43,904 bases of DNA from an uncultured Synergistales bacterium (lineage in GTDB: Bacteria > Synergistota > Synergistia > Synergistales > Aminobacteriaceae), in NCBI GenBank assembly GCA_905235735.1, contig CAJOMU010000016.1, positions 1 to 43,904 of the forward strand, given 5' to 3'. The notes beneath the pieces are model-generated. The model had not been told where the DNA came from. It searched no databases and was given only the letters and a program-made list of their open reading frames with translations. A program made the translations under genes and the position numbers. This document shows, in pieces, positions 24,409-32,245 of this stretch (position 1 is its first letter; every line of letters begins with the position of its first letter).

Positions 24409-25989
24409 TTAACGCCCCGCTTCAATCTCTCCTAGTTTCTCCTCAAATCCGTAGATGGTCGGATCAATACTGTCTACGGTCTTGTTCAATTCATCTATCA
24501 GTCTGAAGCGTTTACTTCTCGGCAATTGATTCGAAAGTCTCTTAATCTTCAGCAACGCCTGCAAATAATTCCTCTCATACTGCATAATCAACTTCGCGGC
24601 CATTAATGCACTCGGAGTAGGTTCATCGAGGAACAATCTCGCAATCTCCAAATTTTCATCAACGTCCATCTCGTCATACCATATTTCTGAAAGTATGCTC
24701 ATGAACTTTTTGCGTTCTCCTCCGCGCGTTATTCTCTTCGCTGCTAGGTCTATCTTCTTCATTCCAGCTTTCAGCTCTGCTAATACACTTTCGGCTCTCA
24801 GTGATGGTAGTGAATATTCTGCAATGTATTCGGCTTCGTACTCAATCATGACCTGTTTGCGGAGTATTTTCCCGTATGACGGTCTCAATCTCACAACTGC
24901 ATCTTCTGCTCCCATACTCATTAGCTTTCTGAATACTTTTCCCGTGTTGAAATTATTGCATTCATACGCCGAATCCTTCAGCCACGTAACATATCCGGGA
25001 TCAAATAATCCCTTTCTGCCTGCTCGTCCTGACATCTGTATGAACTCGTTATGCGTTATGGGTTTATAGTTGAAGTAGTTCACTAGCTGTGCAAATATCA
25101 CGAATTCAGCAGGGAGATTCACTCCGAGTGCAAGTGCATTCGTTCCGCAGACTACATCAAGAAGTCTCTCACGAAACGCAGACTCAATTAACAGTTTCTC
25201 TTTGGGTAGCATTCCTCCGTGATATATCCCAACTCCCTTATAGAGACATGGAGGTATATGTTTAACTTCGAGAATATCAGCAAGTTCATTCAACCTGTTC
25301 GCGGGACTTCCGACTATCTTCCGTCTCGATGATGCAATCTTCATGGCCAAATCCGCAGCTCCATTCTGCGAGAATAAGAATACCAATGCGTCATGAATGT
25401 TGTATATTCTGACAGGGTTATTAGGCTGGAAGATTAAATCTGTAACTCTTGTTCTTGCCGCATGGATCACAAAATCACGCTCGCATATATTGGAAAGATA
25501 TTTTCCGACACTCTTTATGCCTCCCATTGTCGCAGACATTACGAGAATTGGCGTATCGGGATTCGTGTTCTTTATGCCGTCAATGTATGTCCGTGCTCTG
25601 TCTGAATCCGTAAATATGTAATGAAACTCATCAACTATCAGCATTTGATTCGGAAGTCTGGCATATTTCATCGTGTATATCTCCTGAGTACAGCAGATTA
25701 TATTTGCTCCCTCGTTGCGTTTGAAGTCTCCCGTCTCAATCCCTACGTCTAATCCCATTTTGCGAAGGTCAAGATAGCGTTCATTGCTTAATGCCTTAAT
25801 CGGTGCAGTGAATATTATCCGTGATGCTTCCGGCTGAGTGTTTATGCTTCCGTCATAATTCAGAATTCCTGCCCATAAATATGCTACTAGTGTCTTCCCC
25901 GATCCTGTTGGGGCTGATAACACTGCGCTGTTATTCCTGATATGATTGTATGCTCGTATCTGCCAGTCGTAAAAGTTCATGCGTTCCAA
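24409..25989 (-). CDS. Ski2-like DEAD/DEAH-box helicase
   Basis: 526 residues with a full superfamily 2 helicase set: Q-like NFYDWQIRAYNHI, Walker A SAPTGSGKT (25-33), FTAPIKALSNERY (Ia), Walker B VDEFHYIF, SAT motif MSATM, and motifs V-VI GTNALALGVNLPAE and QMSGRAGRKG. The GRAGRKG form and GVNLPA belong to the Ski2/Mtr4/Hel308 side of SF2. The rest is a helical tail without the large Ski2 insertions. It should unwind RNA or DNA 3'-5'; the bacterial role is not known. The start is TTG 25989 behind GAAAGG or ATG 25980. It converges on the methyltransferase. Confidence 0.85.
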   Translation of the reverse strand: MERMNFYDWQIRAYNHIRNNSAVLSAPTGSGKTLVAYLWAGILNYDGSINTQPEASRIIFTAPIKALSNERYLDLRKMGLDVGIETGDFKRNEGANIICCTQEIYTMKYARLPNQMLIVDEFHYIFTDSDRARTYIDGIKNTNPDTPILVMSATMGGIKSVGKYLSNICERDFVIHAARTRVTDLIFQPNNPVRIYNIHDALVFLFSQNGAADLAMKIASSRRKIVGSPANRLNELADILEVKHIPPCLYKGVGIYHGGMLPKEKLLIESAFRERLLDVVCGTNALALGVNLPAEFVIFAQLVNYFNYKPITHNEFIQMSGRAGRKGLFDPGYVTWLKDSAYECNNFNTGKVFRKLMSMGAEDAVVRLRPSYGKILRKQVMIEYEAEYIAEYSLPSLRAESVLAELKAGMKKIDLAAKRITRGGERKKFMSILSEIWYDEMDVDENLEIARLFLDEPTPSALMAAKLIMQYERNYLQALLKIKRLSNQLPRSKRFRLIDELNKTVDSIDPTIYGFEEKLGEIEAGR

Positions 25990-26035
25990 TTTGTGCCTTT
26001 CAAATATGCGAATAATTATCCCTTCATGATATGAG

Positions 26036-26377
26036 AGGGGCAGTTAATAAGCCGGGTTCTGTGTGATTAACGGTCATTTATCTGGACATCTCCTCGCGAA
26101 GTGCCTCAAGCGATCATACCCAGAGGTCAGCGGGCCGCCTTCAACCCTCTCTATTAGATCTTGCTTCGTATGGGGCTTGCATAGCACATGAATTGCTTCA
26201 TGCCTGGTGGGCTTTTACCCTTCACCTTTTCACCATTGCCGTAAATTTCTTCACGACTGTATCTTTTCTGCTGCGCTTTCCCTCAGATTGCTCCGGCCGG
26301 ACGTTATCCGGCATACTGCCCTGTGAAGCCCGGACTTTCCTCATGCTTTGAACATGCAACCGTCTGAACTGCCCTGC
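26036..26377 (-). ncRNA. rnpB: RNase P RNA (class A)
   Basis: On the minus strand the RNA begins near 26377 with GCAGGGCAGUUCAGACGGUUGC and shows the universal elements: GAGGAAAGUCCGGGCUUC (P4 5' strand region), GCAAGCCCCAUACGAAGCAA, AGGGUUGAAGGCGGCCCGCU-type CR blocks, and the 3' ACAGAACCCGGCUUAUUAACUGCCC that pairs P4 and closes P1 with the 5' end. The length of about 340 is normal. A TAGAAT -10 box (26382-26387) overlaps the end of the M20 gene. It processes the 5' ends of tRNAs. Confidence 0.95.
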
Positions 26378-26387
26378 AAGTATTCTA

Positions 26388-27503
26388 TCACGCTTCAGAC
26401 CTGAATATGCTCATGAATATATCAACTGCTGTCTCAAGAATATTATCGTTGAAGTCATAACTGTCTGTATGTATCGCAGGATAATCTTCACCGTTACCCA
26501 CATAGAATATCGCTCCGGGAATCTGTTTCATGTACCACCCGAAATCTTCTGATGCACGAATTGCTTCATTCATCTCAATAACTTTCAGGCCAAGTTTATC
26601 TGATGCATTCTTCACCTTCATCACACATTCTGAATCGCTGACAGTCTCAGGAAAATAATCATGCGTTTCAAAACTCACATTCACTGAATGAGCTTCTGCT
26701 ATCTTAACTGCAAGTTTCCGAATGTCATCATCAAAGCTATTCATGTCCTTCTCTCGTTCTGCTCTGAGTGTCAGTGATACTTCACCGTCTCCGGGAGATA
26801 TTCCGAAGTTCCTGCTGCCCACACGAACATTCACGACTGTGCATAAAACTTTTCGGCCTTCATATTTTTCGTAGAGTTCCTTCGCTGACATTATGAATCT
26901 TCCTACAGCAAATGATGGATTGATTCCCTTTTCTGGTTCACTTGCATGTGATGATATGCCTGTGAATTTCACCGTCAAACCCTGTGATGCACACTGACAT
27001 AACCCCGAACGAATCACAATGCTCTTCTCAGGATAACCGCTCCAGTTGTGGAACGCATATATCTCGCTGATATTCCTTTCACGAAGCATTGCTGAACATT
27101 CAGATGCTCCCTGTCCTATTTCCTCTGCATGTTGAAATATCAGATACACCGAACGATTTACATTTATATTTGCGAGTTCAAGTGCAAGTCCGCAAAGTGC
27201 TGCACAATGTCCGTCATGTCCGCACTTGTGTGATACTCCCTCATTCACTGAGGCATATGGAAGCTCTATCGTCTCATTCATGGGTAAAGCGTCCATATCT
27301 GCACGGAAAGCTATTGCAGTTGTGCCTTCAACATAACGTGATGCATAGAACCATTTCCCGCAGTCAACAACGGCAAGGTTCGTATTGGTCTCGATGAAGT
27401 TCATTAAACGCCGTTTAGTTTGTGATTCATTCATTGAGAGTTCGGGATATTTATGCAATTCATGACGCAGTTCTATTATCTTCTTTAAATTTTCAGTTCT
27501 CAT
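26388..27503 (-). CDS. M20-family metallo-amidohydrolase/peptidase
   Basis: 371 residues of the M20D (N-acyl-amino acid or IAA-amino acid hydrolase) family. The fold markers are RHELHKYPELSMNE, FRADMDALPM, the metal ligands in KCGHDGHCAAL and QHAEEIGQGA, FHNWSGYP, the dimerisation domain with GISSHASEPEKGINP, and the last metal His in PAIHTDSYDF. It removes acyl or carbamoyl groups from amino acids. The ATG at 27503 overlaps the stop of the chromate-transporter gene by four bases, so the three minus-strand genes from 28598 form one transcript. Confidence 0.88.
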   Translation of the reverse strand: MRTENLKKIIELRHELHKYPELSMNESQTKRRLMNFIETNTNLAVVDCGKWFYASRYVEGTTAIAFRADMDALPMNETIELPYASVNEGVSHKCGHDGHCAALCGLALELANINVNRSVYLIFQHAEEIGQGASECSAMLRERNISEIYAFHNWSGYPEKSIVIRSGLCQCASQGLTVKFTGISSHASEPEKGINPSFAVGRFIMSAKELYEKYEGRKVLCTVVNVRVGSRNFGISPGDGEVSLTLRAEREKDMNSFDDDIRKLAVKIAEAHSVNVSFETHDYFPETVSDSECVMKVKNASDKLGLKVIEMNEAIRASEDFGWYMKQIPGAIFYVGNGEDYPAIHTDSYDFNDNILETAVDIFMSIFRSEA

Positions 27504-28045
27504 AATCCAATCACCCCGAATAATATTACTCCCATTAATGCACTGAACAATATCACCTTCGGAATTGAAATCTTGAATTTCATCAGGAGAATCAGATTAA
27601 TGAGGCCAAGTATCAATGAAGGCACATGAACTCCTCCTGCTGAATCTGCATAGTTCGCGAGTGCAAGCTGAATCACTACTCCTGCAACCATTCCAACACA
27701 TGCAGGACGTACTCCCGTCATAATTTGTGCTAGTCTCTTGTTCCTATTGAAGTGTTCAAAGAAGACTGCCGCCGCAAAACATAACGTGAATGTAGGAGCA
27801 AGTGCACCAATATTCGCAACAATTGCACCGGCTAAACCTGCTGCTCTCATTCCCGCAAACGTCGCACAGTTCAAACCTAATGGGCCTGGTGTCATTTCGG
27901 CAATCGCTACTATGTCTGATACTTCATGTGCATTCATCCAGTTATGCGAGATCATTTCACTGGAGATTAACGGAATCATTGATAGTCCTCCGAAACTCGT
28001 AAATCCGATTTTCACGAAGCTCCAGAATAATTCAAGCAGTAACAT
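27500..28045 (-). CDS. Chromate transporter family protein, second half-size subunit
   Basis: About 181 residues from ATG 28045, which overlaps the upstream subunit by 14 bases; a longer frame to 28102 lies inside that gene. It has the CHR-domain signature ELFWSFVKIGFTSFGGLSMI, then AEMTPGPLGLNCATFAG and five or six membrane segments. Paired short CHR proteins work together in many bacteria. Family members export chromate, but in anaerobes the true anion is uncertain. Confidence 0.85.
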   Translation of the reverse strand: MLLLELFWSFVKIGFTSFGGLSMIPLISSEMISHNWMNAHEVSDIVAIAEMTPGPLGLNCATFAGMRAAGLAGAIVANIGALAPTFTLCFAAAVFFEHFNRNKRLAQIMTGVRPACVGMVAGVVIQLALANYADSAGGVHVPSLILGLINLILLMKFKISIPKVILFSALMGVILFGVIGL

Positions 28046-28598
28046 CAATTCCGCGTCTCCTCTCGTAATATTCGCACATGATAAGGCCAAGTACTGCACC
28101 AATCACTACGAGCCATACACAGCTTACATTGAAGAAGAAGAACAGTATGAACATGGCCAGAGCGATAACGAAGCACGGAGGAATTTTGAACGCACTCTTA
28201 ACCATTCCCATTAATGCACTCAATATCACTGGTGCTACTGCTGTACGCACTCCCTTCATTGCAGACGCTACCCAGATGTTAGACTGAAATGCAGTATAGA
28301 AAGTTGTGATTGCGATTAGGACTATCATCGGGACAGTTATCATTCCGAACATGCAGGCAACTCCTCCGAAGAAACCTGCCTGACGATGTCCGTAAAACAT
28401 TGCGATATTCCCTATCATTGTTCCGGGTAAACTTCTTCCTATGCTCGTCATGTCGAGTAATTCTTCATCAGTGATATTCTTCTCACGCTCAACATATAGT
28501 TCCTTCATCTGCGCAACGATGCTCCATCCTCCTCCGAAGGTGAATGCTCCGAACTTCAAGAACTGAAGGTACAATCTCCATATCATGAATCGATTCAC
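28032..28598 (-). CDS. Chromate transporter family protein, first half-size subunit
   Basis: 188 residues, starting at GTG 28598 or ATG 28587; neither has a strong ribosome site. The CHR domain is clear: YLQFLKFGAFTFGGGWSIVA, SIGRSLPGTMIGNIAMFYGH, then hydrophobic helices. It is the partner of the overlapping gene downstream, equivalent to one half of the fused ChrA transporter. Confidence 0.85.
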   Translation of the reverse strand: MNRFMIWRLYLQFLKFGAFTFGGGWSIVAQMKELYVEREKNITDEELLDMTSIGRSLPGTMIGNIAMFYGHRQAGFFGGVACMFGMITVPMIVLIAITTFYTAFQSNIWVASAMKGVRTAVAPVILSALMGMVKSAFKIPPCFVIALAMFILFFFFNVSCVWLVVIGAVLGLIMCEYYERRRGIDVTA

Positions 28599-28602
28599 AT
28601 CC

Positions 28603-29355
28603 CTATATCATGAGGTACTTTATCGTCTCGAAGATTAATCTGTGAAGATAGTAGAACTTGCTCATTCCGTACTTCTTATAGATGCCGTATATCTCATCGA
28701 TTCGTTTTTTCACATCACGAAGGCTTTTCTGCGTGCTCATTCCTCCGAACGTGAAGTTGCTGATTACTTTATCGATTGGCATAATCTTCTTGCCGTCTAA
28801 GTAAACGTGAGTAGCATAATCAAAATCATCGTGAGTGTTCGTTAATGGGTATGGATATTCGAGGAGTGTCTTTCTCGATGAGAATGCTGCGGGATGACAC
28901 CAGTGCGAGGTCGTCCATAACAATCCTTTTCTTGCATGCTTAATCATATTGCCGGATTTCTTAATCACCCTCACGCTTCCCCATGCTAGATCATAATGTT
29001 CACGTTCATATAATTCTGCCATAGTTGAGACTGCATCAGGTTCATAGAAATCATCTGCATTAATCTGACCGACAATTTCACCATGTGCCATATTTGCACC
29101 CTTATTGAGTGCGTCATACATTCCTTTGTCTGGTTCAGATATGACCTTCATGCTTCGTTCTGGAATTGAGTTGAACTGTTCAATATATGATTCCGCAATT
29201 GAAACTGTATTATCTTTTGATAGCCCGTCTATCACAATGTATTCTATGCGTCTGTATGTTTGATTCATCACTGACTTTATTGTTCGTGCAATAGTCTTTT
29301 CGCTGTTCAATGCGACAGTTAGAATCGTTACGGGTATATCTGTCATTGTAATCAT
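28603..29355 (-). CDS. GT2 family glycosyltransferase
   Basis: About 251 residues of the GT-A fold: PVTILTVALNSEKTIARTI, VMNQTYRRIEYIVIDGLSKD, SEPDKGMYDALNKG and the metal-binding GQINADDFYEPDA, then SHWCHPAAFSSR. The DKGMYDAxNKG form is that of WcaA/WcaE-like enzymes making exopolysaccharide or LPS side chains. The start is placed at ATG 29355, behind AAGGA; the longer frame to ATG 29442 has no ribosome site. It is divergent from the glycosyltransferase at 29631. Confidence 0.85.
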   Translation of the reverse strand: MITMTDIPVTILTVALNSEKTIARTIKSVMNQTYRRIEYIVIDGLSKDNTVSIAESYIEQFNSIPERSMKVISEPDKGMYDALNKGANMAHGEIVGQINADDFYEPDAVSTMAELYEREHYDLAWGSVRVIKKSGNMIKHARKGLLWTTSHWCHPAAFSSRKTLLEYPYPLTNTHDDFDYATHVYLDGKKIMPIDKVISNFTFGGMSTQKSLRDVKKRIDEIYGIYKKYGMSKFYYLHRLIFETIKYLMI

Positions 29356-29463
29356 CATCGTCCTTATGAAATTTTCTGCGATTATAGCATGCTGATATGA
29401 TTGCATTGTTGACTTTTCAAAATCACTTTGGTAATGTAACATAAATATTTAACCTAAAGGAGG

Positions 29464-29493
29464 TTGACAGGTTTGCGAATAAGTCATTATAAT
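29464..29493 (+). promoter_or_regulatory. Perfect-box promoter abutting the GTTCGCA tract
   Basis: TTGACA (29464-29469), 18 bases, TATAAT (29488-29493), with the first heptamer at 29495 where transcription would begin. A second possible promoter, TTGACT-N17-TAATGT with an extended TG (29409-29437), would put the leader ORF at 29473 into the transcript. Confidence 0.65.
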
Positions 29494-29634
29494 AGTTCGC
29501 AATTCGCAGTTCGCAGTTCGCAGTTCGCAGTTCGCAGTTCGCAGTTCGCAGTTCGCAGTAGCTTAGTCTATCTTTTCATATATTCCCAAGTTGCAAAAGC
29601 ATATTCACAGTCAGTGCATGAGGTGTCGTTATGA
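29473..29634 (+). CDS. Leader ORF across the heptamer tract, coupled to the glycosyltransferase
   Basis: AAAGGAGG (29456-29463) stands nine bases before TTG 29473. The frame runs 53 codons through the nine heptamers (each three units give VRSSQFA), then SLVYLFIYSQVAKAYSQSVH, and stops with TGA 29632-29634 overlapping the ATG (29631) of the next gene as ATGA. In the other two frames a stop follows the repeats at once (29559 or 29564). Thus coupling to the glycosyltransferase depends on repeat number. It is untested whether it is translated; transcription from the promoter at 29464 would exclude its start. Confidence 0.4.
   Translation: MRISHYNSSQFAVRSSQFAVRSSQFAVRSSLVYLFIYSQVAKAYSQSVHEVSL
29495..29559 (+). 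repeat. Heptanucleotide tandem repeat (GTTCGCA) x9
   Basis: Nine units; the second (29502-29508) is ATTCGCA, the rest perfect, then a partial GT. As with the GACTCAG tract, no frame contains a stop. It differs in sequence from that tract but shares period, position and leader. Confidence 0.97.
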
Positions 29635-30554
29635 AGTGCGGCCTTGTGATACTGAACTACAAAGACTATGTACTGACGCAGAAACTTCTCGATGCAGTGA
29701 AAGATTTTTCTGAAATAGATAACATAGCAGTAGTAGATAACTGTTCGCCAAATGAATCATACGAAGTCCTGAAGAAAAATGCGAGCAGTAAAATCACTGT
29801 GCTTCAGTCAGACCGCAATGGAGGATATTCATACGGGAACAATATCGGCATCAGGTATCTCATAGAGCATCATAGTCCTGACATAATTGGCATCGCTAAC
29901 CCTGATGTTATGTTCGGAAATGAACTCGTGAGACGCATAAAGGAAACGTTTGAATCTAATCCAGACTACGCAATACTAACAGGCTTTCAATTGAATGCAA
30001 AAAATGAAACAGGTGCACATCCATTCTGGGAGGATAATGGTAATGCTTCATCAATACTTCAGTCTATGGCCTATTCTTTAACTATATCGCCGTTCGTTAA
30101 ACTGTTTAGGAAAATTCTATGCATGAAGAATATAAATAAATACAGAGAATATTGCGGGAGAATCAAGAACAGTCCCGAAAATTTGAATCAGGTATGGGCA
30201 GTTGAAGGTAGTCTGTTCTTCATCAGGACAAGCGATTTTGAATCCGTTGGTCTCTTCGATGAAAGGATTTTCATGTTCGGTGAAGAAGATGTTCTAGCAA
30301 AGAAGATAAAGAATTTAGGCAGGAAGACAGGAGTCATCAATGATGTAACATACATTCATAATCATATAGAGCACAAGAACAGCAATCCGTTCAAATTCAG
30401 CCCTCTCGAACGAGGACAGATATTCCATTTCTGTAATTACGTCACCGAAAGCAAAATCCTTCATGCCATGTACATAACGTTAATGTACCTTAGCAGACTA
30501 AAACACATACTCAAAGTTGCAATCAAAAAATTAATCTCACGTTCAAATGAATAA
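29631..30554 (+). CDS. GT2 family (rhamnosyltransferase-like) glycosyltransferase
   Basis: 307 residues. GLVILNYKDYVLTQKLL, VVDNCSPNES, LQSDRNGGYSYGNNIGIRYL and GIANPDVMF (DxD-like) form the GT-A donor site, and EGSLFFIRTSDFESVGLFDE with MFGEEDVLAKKI the acceptor side, as in WbbL-like rhamnosyltransferases of O-antigen synthesis. The ATG at 29631 has GAGGTG upstream and an in-frame TGA at 29619, so the start is fixed. Its leader carries the GTTCGCA repeats, so expression may vary between cells. Confidence 0.85.
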   Translation: MKCGLVILNYKDYVLTQKLLDAVKDFSEIDNIAVVDNCSPNESYEVLKKNASSKITVLQSDRNGGYSYGNNIGIRYLIEHHSPDIIGIANPDVMFGNELVRRIKETFESNPDYAILTGFQLNAKNETGAHPFWEDNGNASSILQSMAYSLTISPFVKLFRKILCMKNINKYREYCGRIKNSPENLNQVWAVEGSLFFIRTSDFESVGLFDERIFMFGEEDVLAKKIKNLGRKTGVINDVTYIHNHIEHKNSNPFKFSPLERGQIFHFCNYVTESKILHAMYITLMYLSRLKHILKVAIKKLISRSNE

Positions 30555-30561
30555 ATCATAG

Positions 30562-30590
30562 TTGACTTTTATGAAACCCTCTGCTAATCT
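30562..30590 (+). promoter_or_regulatory. Promoter of hrcA-grpE-dnaK
   Basis: TTGACT (30562-30567), 17 bases, TAATCT (30585-30590). The CIRCE operator begins 20 bases downstream, at a place where bound HrcA would block initiation or clearance. Confidence 0.45.
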
Positions 30591-30609
30591 TATCAGCGTT
30601 TTAATCTTA

Positions 30610-30636
30610 TTGGCACTCATTCATATAGACTGCTAA
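30610..30636 (+). promoter_or_regulatory. CIRCE operator (HrcA binding site)
   Basis: TTGGCACTC-N9-GACTGCTAA, differing from the classical TTAGCACTC-N9-GAGTGCTAA at one base in each arm. It lies 25 bases before hrcA and gives heat-shock autoregulation: HrcA represses until chaperonin is titrated by misfolded protein. Confidence 0.9.
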
Positions 30637-30660
30637 GATATGAACAGGAGGTGAGTAAAA

Positions 30661-31704
30661 ATGACAGAAAGACAGTTAAGCATAATTCTCGCAGTAGTAT
30701 ACGAGTACATAAAGACAGGTGAACCCGCAGGATCTCGCACTCTCGTGAAGAAATATATAAAATGGTTAAGCCCTGCAACAATACGCAATGAAATGGCTGA
30801 CCTCGAAGAAATGGGTTATCTATATCAGCCTCACGCATCATCAGGCAGACTTCCAACTGCATTGGCATATCGCGTGTACGTTGACAGCATAACGGCAAGA
30901 GCACGAACACATTCACATGAGGCAGACATTCGGAAGGAAATACTCGGAAGCAAAAGCGGTGTCGAAGAATTGCTGAATCACATTACTCACCTTATGGCTC
31001 GATTGACTCACTGTGTAGCAGTTGCAGCTGTACCAACATTGAATGACGCAAAGATTCAGCATATTGATTTAATCACTGTCGGAGGAGATAACATTCTCGC
31101 ATTGATAGTTCTCGAAGGAGGATTAGTTCATCACTCGCAGTTTAAGCTGAACTATGAGGTAATACCCGGAACACTTGAGGAACTCAGCAGAAGAATCAGT
31201 GCAGTAGCATGCGGTCATTCATGGAGTCAAATACGAGGGACATTATACGGTTATGTTCTCGACGGCTTAGAGAAGACAGAAGCAGCATGTCAGGCAGCAT
31301 TGAAGGAACTCGATAACTTCCTGACGAATAAGAACTACAGGTTTTTCTCATCGGGTACAAGACAGATATTAGAGGTGCCGCATTTTCATGAGCTATCACG
31401 TCTTCAGGCGGTGCTTACGATACTTGAGCAGGAAAAACCGTTAGCTCATCTTATAGAGAAGTGCAAGAACTCTAAAGACGTTAAGGTTTCAATCGGTTCA
31501 GAGAATGAGACTGAAGGCATGGAAGATAACGCAATGATTCTTATTCCTGCAAGGCCAAGACAGCAGAAGGCAGTTTTAGGTTTAATCGGGCCTATGAGAA
31601 TGGACTATGAAAAATCAATCAGTGTCCTTGAGAGCGTTGCTGAAATCTTAGATGAAGATTCATATTTGAGAGGAGGCGATTCAATTGGAAAACGAGAATC
31701 TTGA
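30661..31704 (+). CDS. hrcA: Heat-inducible transcription repressor HrcA
   Basis: 347 residues. The N-terminal winged helix has RQLSIILAVVYEYIKTGEPA, then SRTLVKKYIKWLSPATIRNE and MADLEEMGYLYQPHASSGR, the family's DNA-binding core; the GAF-like inserted dimerisation domain follows and the C terminus ends IGPMRMDYEKSISVLESVAE. ATG 30661 follows AGGAGGTG. It represses this operon through CIRCE. The end overlaps grpE by 20 bases. Confidence 0.95.
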   Translation: MTERQLSIILAVVYEYIKTGEPAGSRTLVKKYIKWLSPATIRNEMADLEEMGYLYQPHASSGRLPTALAYRVYVDSITARARTHSHEADIRKEILGSKSGVEELLNHITHLMARLTHCVAVAAVPTLNDAKIQHIDLITVGGDNILALIVLEGGLVHHSQFKLNYEVIPGTLEELSRRISAVACGHSWSQIRGTLYGYVLDGLEKTEAACQAALKELDNFLTNKNYRFFSSGTRQILEVPHFHELSRLQAVLTILEQEKPLAHLIEKCKNSKDVKVSIGSENETEGMEDNAMILIPARPRQQKAVLGLIGPMRMDYEKSISVLESVAEILDEDSYLRGGDSIGKRES

Positions 31705-32227
31705 AGAAAAACTTGAAGAAGAGATTACCGAAGAGATTCAGAATGAAGAGACTGAAAGTGAAAGTGAACCAGAAGATGAAAAAGATAAACGCATAAAGGA
31801 ACTGGAACATGATTTAGCAGTATGCAGAGCTGATTCATATAATTACCGTCAGAGAGTGATTAAGGAACGCAATGAAACACGGAAACGTTCGCAGGAAGAA
31901 GTGATTACGGCAATACTTCCTGTTCTGGATAATCTCAACAGGGCACTTGAATCCGCACATATGGATGACGGGAATAACATTCTTGTCGGTGTTGAGATGG
32001 TTCAGAGACAATTCATGAGTGTGCTTGATAGTTTAGGTGTCAGCGAGATAAAGACGAAAGGAGAATCATTTGACCCTTCACTGCATCACGCATCAGGAAC
32101 AGAAGAAGTTGATGATGAAGCTCTTGACGGGAAAATCATAACGGAACATTTAAAGGGTTACAGGACAAAAGAAAGAGTATTGAGACCGGCACAGGTAACA
32201 GTCGGAAAGAAGAAAAATGAACATTAA
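31685..32227 (+). CDS. grpE: Nucleotide exchange factor GrpE
   Basis: 180 residues from TTG 31685 behind GGAGG, within the end of hrcA. The N-terminal 40 residues are strongly acidic (a Glu-rich arm), followed by the coiled-coil helix LEHDLAVCRADSYNYRQRVI and the beta domain ending LKGYRTKERVLRPAQVTVGK. It releases ADP from DnaK. Confidence 0.94.
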   Translation: MENENLEEKLEEEITEEIQNEETESESEPEDEKDKRIKELEHDLAVCRADSYNYRQRVIKERNETRKRSQEEVITAILPVLDNLNRALESAHMDDGNNILVGVEMVQRQFMSVLDSLGVSEIKTKGESFDPSLHHASGTEEVDDEALDGKIITEHLKGYRTKERVLRPAQVTVGKKKNEH

Positions 32228-32245
32228 CGAAGGAGAATAAATATT

